From assembly GCA_016194505.1 (NCBI GenBank), contig JACQBK010000053.1, positions 1 to 38,129 on the forward strand: a stretch of 38,129 nucleotides of DNA, in the 5' to 3' direction. Numbering within the stretch: the stretch's first letter is position 1; each line of letters starts with the position of its first letter. A program made the position numbers and the translations under genes. The stretch is from Ignavibacteriales bacterium (lineage in GTDB: Bacteria > Bacteroidota > Ignavibacteria > UBA10030). A model generated the notes under the pieces. It was given only the letters and a program-made list of their open reading frames with translations. It did not search any database and was not told the origin of the DNA. Positions 35,388 to 38,129 of this stretch are shown here, one piece after another.

Positions 35388-36501
35388 GAAGCCCAAACTC
35401 TTTAATTTTCCTATACAATGTCCGCTCGCTGATATTGAGTTCCTTTGCAGCAAGCCTGCGATTTCCTTTGTAGCGTTCGAGGGCGTTGGTAATCATACGC
35501 CGCTCCATCACGTCTAGGCTCATAGAGCCGTTACCATGCGAGCGTTCAGCATCCGCCTGTGCCGAATGTTCGGCGACAGCATGCGTATGCCCGATGATTT
35601 CTTTCAGCTCAAGAATTTCGCTTTTTAAATCAACCAGCGCCCTGTAAATCAGCTCTCGCTCCGCCTGTTCCACCGTTCTATTGACCACAACGGGCAGATT
35701 GCGCTCTTGCATAGGCGCGCGGTAATCCTTCAAATACTTTCGCACGTCGTCGCTATTGATTTTTTTTCCGTTTTCCAACACTAACATGCTCTCGATAACA
35801 TTTTTTAATTCACGGACATTGCCTGGCCAATGATACGCCATCATCAATTCTGTCGCATCGTCCGTAAAGCCTTCGAACTTCAACTTGTTCTTTTCGGCAA
35901 AATCTTTAACGAACTGCTCAACAAGCGCCGGGATGTCTTCCTTCCGCGTTCGCAGCGGTGGAACGACGATATTCACCGAGCGAAGCCTGAAATACAAATC
36001 CGGTCGGAACCGTTTGTGCTGAACCTCGTATTCGAGGTCTTTATTGGTTGCCGCGACCACCCGGACATCGGCAGTGCGTGAAAGCGAAGCGCCCACGCGC
36101 GTATACTCTCCATTTTCCAGAACACGAAGAAGCTTCACTTGTGTTGCCAGCGGCATCTCGCCGATTTCATCAAGAAAGATCGTGCCACCATCGGCTATTT
36201 CAAAATAGCCCTTGCGGGTCTCGACTGCGCTTGTGAACGATCCTTTTTCATGGCCGAAGAGCTCGCTTTCGATCAGTCCTTCGGGAATTGCGCCGCAGTT
36301 CACCGTGACGATCGGCTTCTTCGCCCGGCGGCTTGCAGCGTGCAACGCGCGCGCAATCACTTCTTTACCGGTTCCGCTTTCGCCGGTAATGAGCACCGTT
36401 ATATCGGTTGGCGCAACCTGCCGGACAACGTCAACGATCTCTTGAATTTCAAGAGAAGTGCCGATGATGCCATGTTCTTTTTGGAATAATGCTCGATCCA
36501 T
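35380..36501 (-). CDS. Sigma-54-interaction-type AAA+ transcriptional regulator with Fis HTH
   Basis: [15 protein letters not shown] (Walker A), [13 protein letters not shown] (Walker B), C-terminal [24 protein letters not shown]; no N-terminal receiver domain; GAFTGA position reads GSFTSA. Confidence 0.94.
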   Translation of the reverse strand: MDRALFQKEHGIIGTSLEIQEIVDVVRQVAPTDITVLITGESGTGKEVIARALHAASRRAKKPIVTVNCGAIPEGLIESELFGHEKGSFTSAVETRKGYFEIADGGTIFLDEIGEMPLATQVKLLRVLENGEYTRVGASLSRTADVRVVAATNKDLEYEVQHKRFRPDLYFRLRSVNIVVPPLRTRKEDIPALVEQFVKDFAEKNKLKFEGFTDDATELMMAYHWPGNVRELKNVIESMLVLENGKKINSDDVRKYLKDYRAPMQERNLPVVVNRTVEQAERELIYRALVDLKSEILELKEIIGHTHAVAEHSAQADAERSHGNGSMSLDVMERRMITNALERYKGNRRLAAKELNISERTLYRKIKEFGLHE

Positions 36502-36520
36502 ACGCCTTCAGCTCCGCGCG

Positions 36521-37429
36521 TCAACGAGAAACAACGATCGAGTCCACGTTAAATTTCTTTTTGATGGTTGCAGAAAATCGCTTCGCCTCTTCAGGTTTCT
36601 GAAATTCTCCCACCCACACTTTGTGCAGTTTCTTCCCGTTCGTGACAACGGTGAATATGGTGGAAGAGTATCCTTCTTTCTCGAATTTTTGCTTTAACTC
36701 TTCCGCATTCTGCATCACCGAAAAAGTCCCAACTTGAACGGTGAACAGCGTTGTGAATTTTTCAACCTTTCCCGGTTGTTTAACGACGGCAGGAATTTCG
36801 TGGGGAGCGGCTTTTGTTTCTTCCGCTACCAATTGGTCAGCCGCATAGGTTGAAAACGGGTAATCTTTTTTAAGCTGTGCAAGTTTTTGGTCGGCTGTTT
36901 TGTAAAGACCGATGGAATAATAATACTGGTAAAGCTTATAGAGCGCATCATCCGCCCATTCGCTTTGGGGAAAATTATCAACAATGCTTTGATAAATTTT
37001 CACCGCTTCAGTCCCATCTGTGGTCAAAACACCCTGTAAATACAGCACGCCGGGGTGGTTTTGGAAATTTGTCATCAGCATAGGAAGCTCGGCTTTGACG
37101 GCTTCCGCCTGACCCCGTTCGATCATTTGGAGGCGGCGTTGAATATCAGGCTCACCGCTTTTTGACGACTGTGAAAATGCTAGCGGGGCAAAGGAAACAA
37201 CGCCAAGGGTTATGGCTATCAGGATATAGATACGCGTCTTTGCGAGGAGTCCCAAAGGGACGACGAAGCCTGCCCGACGGTCAGGCGGGCAATCCCATAA
37301 ATCAAAGAAATAATGGGATTGTCCCGCTTTACGGGATCCCGTACAGCGGGACTTCAGCAGAAAACGCTTCGCAAGGACATAAAAATTTAATTTTTCAGGT
37401 ATTTCAAATGATTTTACTGTTGTTTTCAT
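36521..37429 (-). CDS. SPOR-domain-containing protein with TPR-like region; N-terminal about 65 codons of the ORF lie partly in repeat DNA, start uncertain
   Basis: C-terminal FTTLFTVQVGTFSVMQNAEELKQKFEKEGYSSTIFTVVTNGKKLHKVWVGEFQKPEEAKRFSATIKKKF is SPOR; hydrophobic leader YILIAITLGVVSFAPLAFSQ starts only after the repeat-derived segment. Confidence 0.82.
   Translation of the reverse strand: MKTTVKSFEIPEKLNFYVLAKRFLLKSRCTGSRKAGQSHYFFDLWDCPPDRRAGFVVPLGLLAKTRIYILIAITLGVVSFAPLAFSQSSKSGEPDIQRRLQMIERGQAEAVKAELPMLMTNFQNHPGVLYLQGVLTTDGTEAVKIYQSIVDNFPQSEWADDALYKLYQYYYSIGLYKTADQKLAQLKKDYPFSTYAADQLVAEETKAAPHEIPAVVKQPGKVEKFTTLFTVQVGTFSVMQNAEELKQKFEKEGYSSTIFTVVTNGKKLHKVWVGEFQKPEEAKRFSATIKKKFNVDSIVVSR
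37235..37381. repeat. Compound nested palindromic element
   Basis: Outer arms CGTCTTTGCGA (37235-) and TTCGCAAGGACATA (to 37382); inserted TCCCAAAGGGA (37250-37260), CCTGCCCGACGGTCAGGCGGG (37269-37289) and TCCCGCTTTACGGGATCCCGTACAGCGGGA (37322-37351). Confidence 0.88.
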
Positions 37430-37464
37430 ATCCTCATCCCTTTCCCCGAAGGATCGTTCAGGGT

Positions 37465-38129
37465 TTATCCGTTCACTGCTAAAGGAATATCGTTTTCGTA
37501 GCTTCGCGCCGCCACAGCTCCAAACAGCGTTGCAGAGTTTGCCCGCTCGACCGTAATGCGAAGATACTCGCCTACGACCGCATCGCCTTTGGGGAACACA
37601 ACCATTTTATTGGAATCCGTGCGCCCGCAAAAATCACTGCTGGATTTTTTGCTTTCTCCCTCGACGAGGATCTCAACCGCTTGTCCGACCGACTCTTGGT
37701 TCTTGCGAAATGATATCTCACGTTGGAGATCAATAATCTCATTCAGCCGTTCGACTTTCTTTTCTTCAGGAACATCATCGCCCATGTGCCACGCCTTGGT
37801 GTTTTCTCGCGGCGAATATTTGAATGTATACGCCCCATCGTATTCAACTTCGTGAATGACATCCAACGTCATCGCATGGTCATCGTCCGTTTCAGTGGGG
37901 AACCCGGCTATAAAATCAGTGGAGAGACTGACATCGGGAATAATAGCTTTAATCTTGTTCACGAGATTGAGATAATGTTCCCGTGTGTACGTGCGGTTCA
38001 TCAATTCAAGAATCCTGTTCGAACCGGATTGCACGGGAAGATGAATGTATTTGCAGATGTTCTCATGCTCGGCAATGGTGCGGATGAGCTTCTCAGACAT
38101 ATCTTGCGGATGCGAAGTCATGAAGCGAA
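37465..38129 (-). CDS. miaB: tRNA-2-methylthio-N6-dimethylallyladenosine synthase MiaB, partial (N-terminus outside window)
   Basis: KYIHLPVQSGSNRILELMNRTYTREHYLNLVNKIKAIIPDVSLSTDFIAGFPTET, FKYSPRENTKAWHMGDDVPEEKKVERLNEII, C-terminal TRAM-like region with CGRTDSNKMVVFP. Confidence 0.94.
   Translation of the reverse strand, partial: RFMTSHPQDMSEKLIRTIAEHENICKYIHLPVQSGSNRILELMNRTYTREHYLNLVNKIKAIIPDVSLSTDFIAGFPTETDDDHAMTLDVIHEVEYDGAYTFKYSPRENTKAWHMGDDVPEEKKVERLNEIIDLQREISFRKNQESVGQAVEILVEGESKKSSSDFCGRTDSNKMVVFPKGDAVVGEYLRITVERANSATLFGAVAARSYENDIPLAVNG

Overview
This is a chromosomal window of about 38 kb. The genes look like core genes of a Bacteroidota/Chlorobi/Ignavibacteria-type organism; that taxonomic call is an inference from gene content and gene order only. 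Recognisable products include a cyclophilin-type PPIase, a CocE/NonD hydrolase, an aquaporin, AhcY, MetK, a sugar-phosphate nucleotidyltransferase, type 2 IPP isomerase, a polyprenyl synthase, HPr and PTS enzyme I, a bifunctional phosphoglucose/phosphomannose isomerase, a class II aldolase, Ddl, a FtsB/DivIC-like protein, RarA, a Nudix hydrolase, ribosomal protein S20, a GT2 glycosyltransferase, an LptE-like lipoprotein, a sigma-54-type activator, a SPOR-domain protein and MiaB (partial). The most unusual signals are: (1) a dense population of short palindromic intergenic elements, in which TCCCGN..NCGGGA palindromes sit inside other repeat families so that the flanks rejoin into a recognisable larger repeat, including one compound element that keeps the reading frame open at the N-terminus of the SPOR-domain ORF; (2) a four-helix-bundle (23S rRNA IVS-type) gene between metK and ahcY, bounded by inward-facing copies of a 15-bp tandem repeat; (3) a tightly coupled, AT-rich three-gene cassette at 23766-24747 with HicB-like and HicA-like features; (4) a single in-frame TGA that splits an alpha/beta hydrolase just before its nucleophile elbow; (5) a metallopeptidase-like/PD40 propeller/Omp85-like fusion protein. 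No tRNA, rRNA or CRISPR array was recognised. All family assignments are by eye from the translations; no searches were run.
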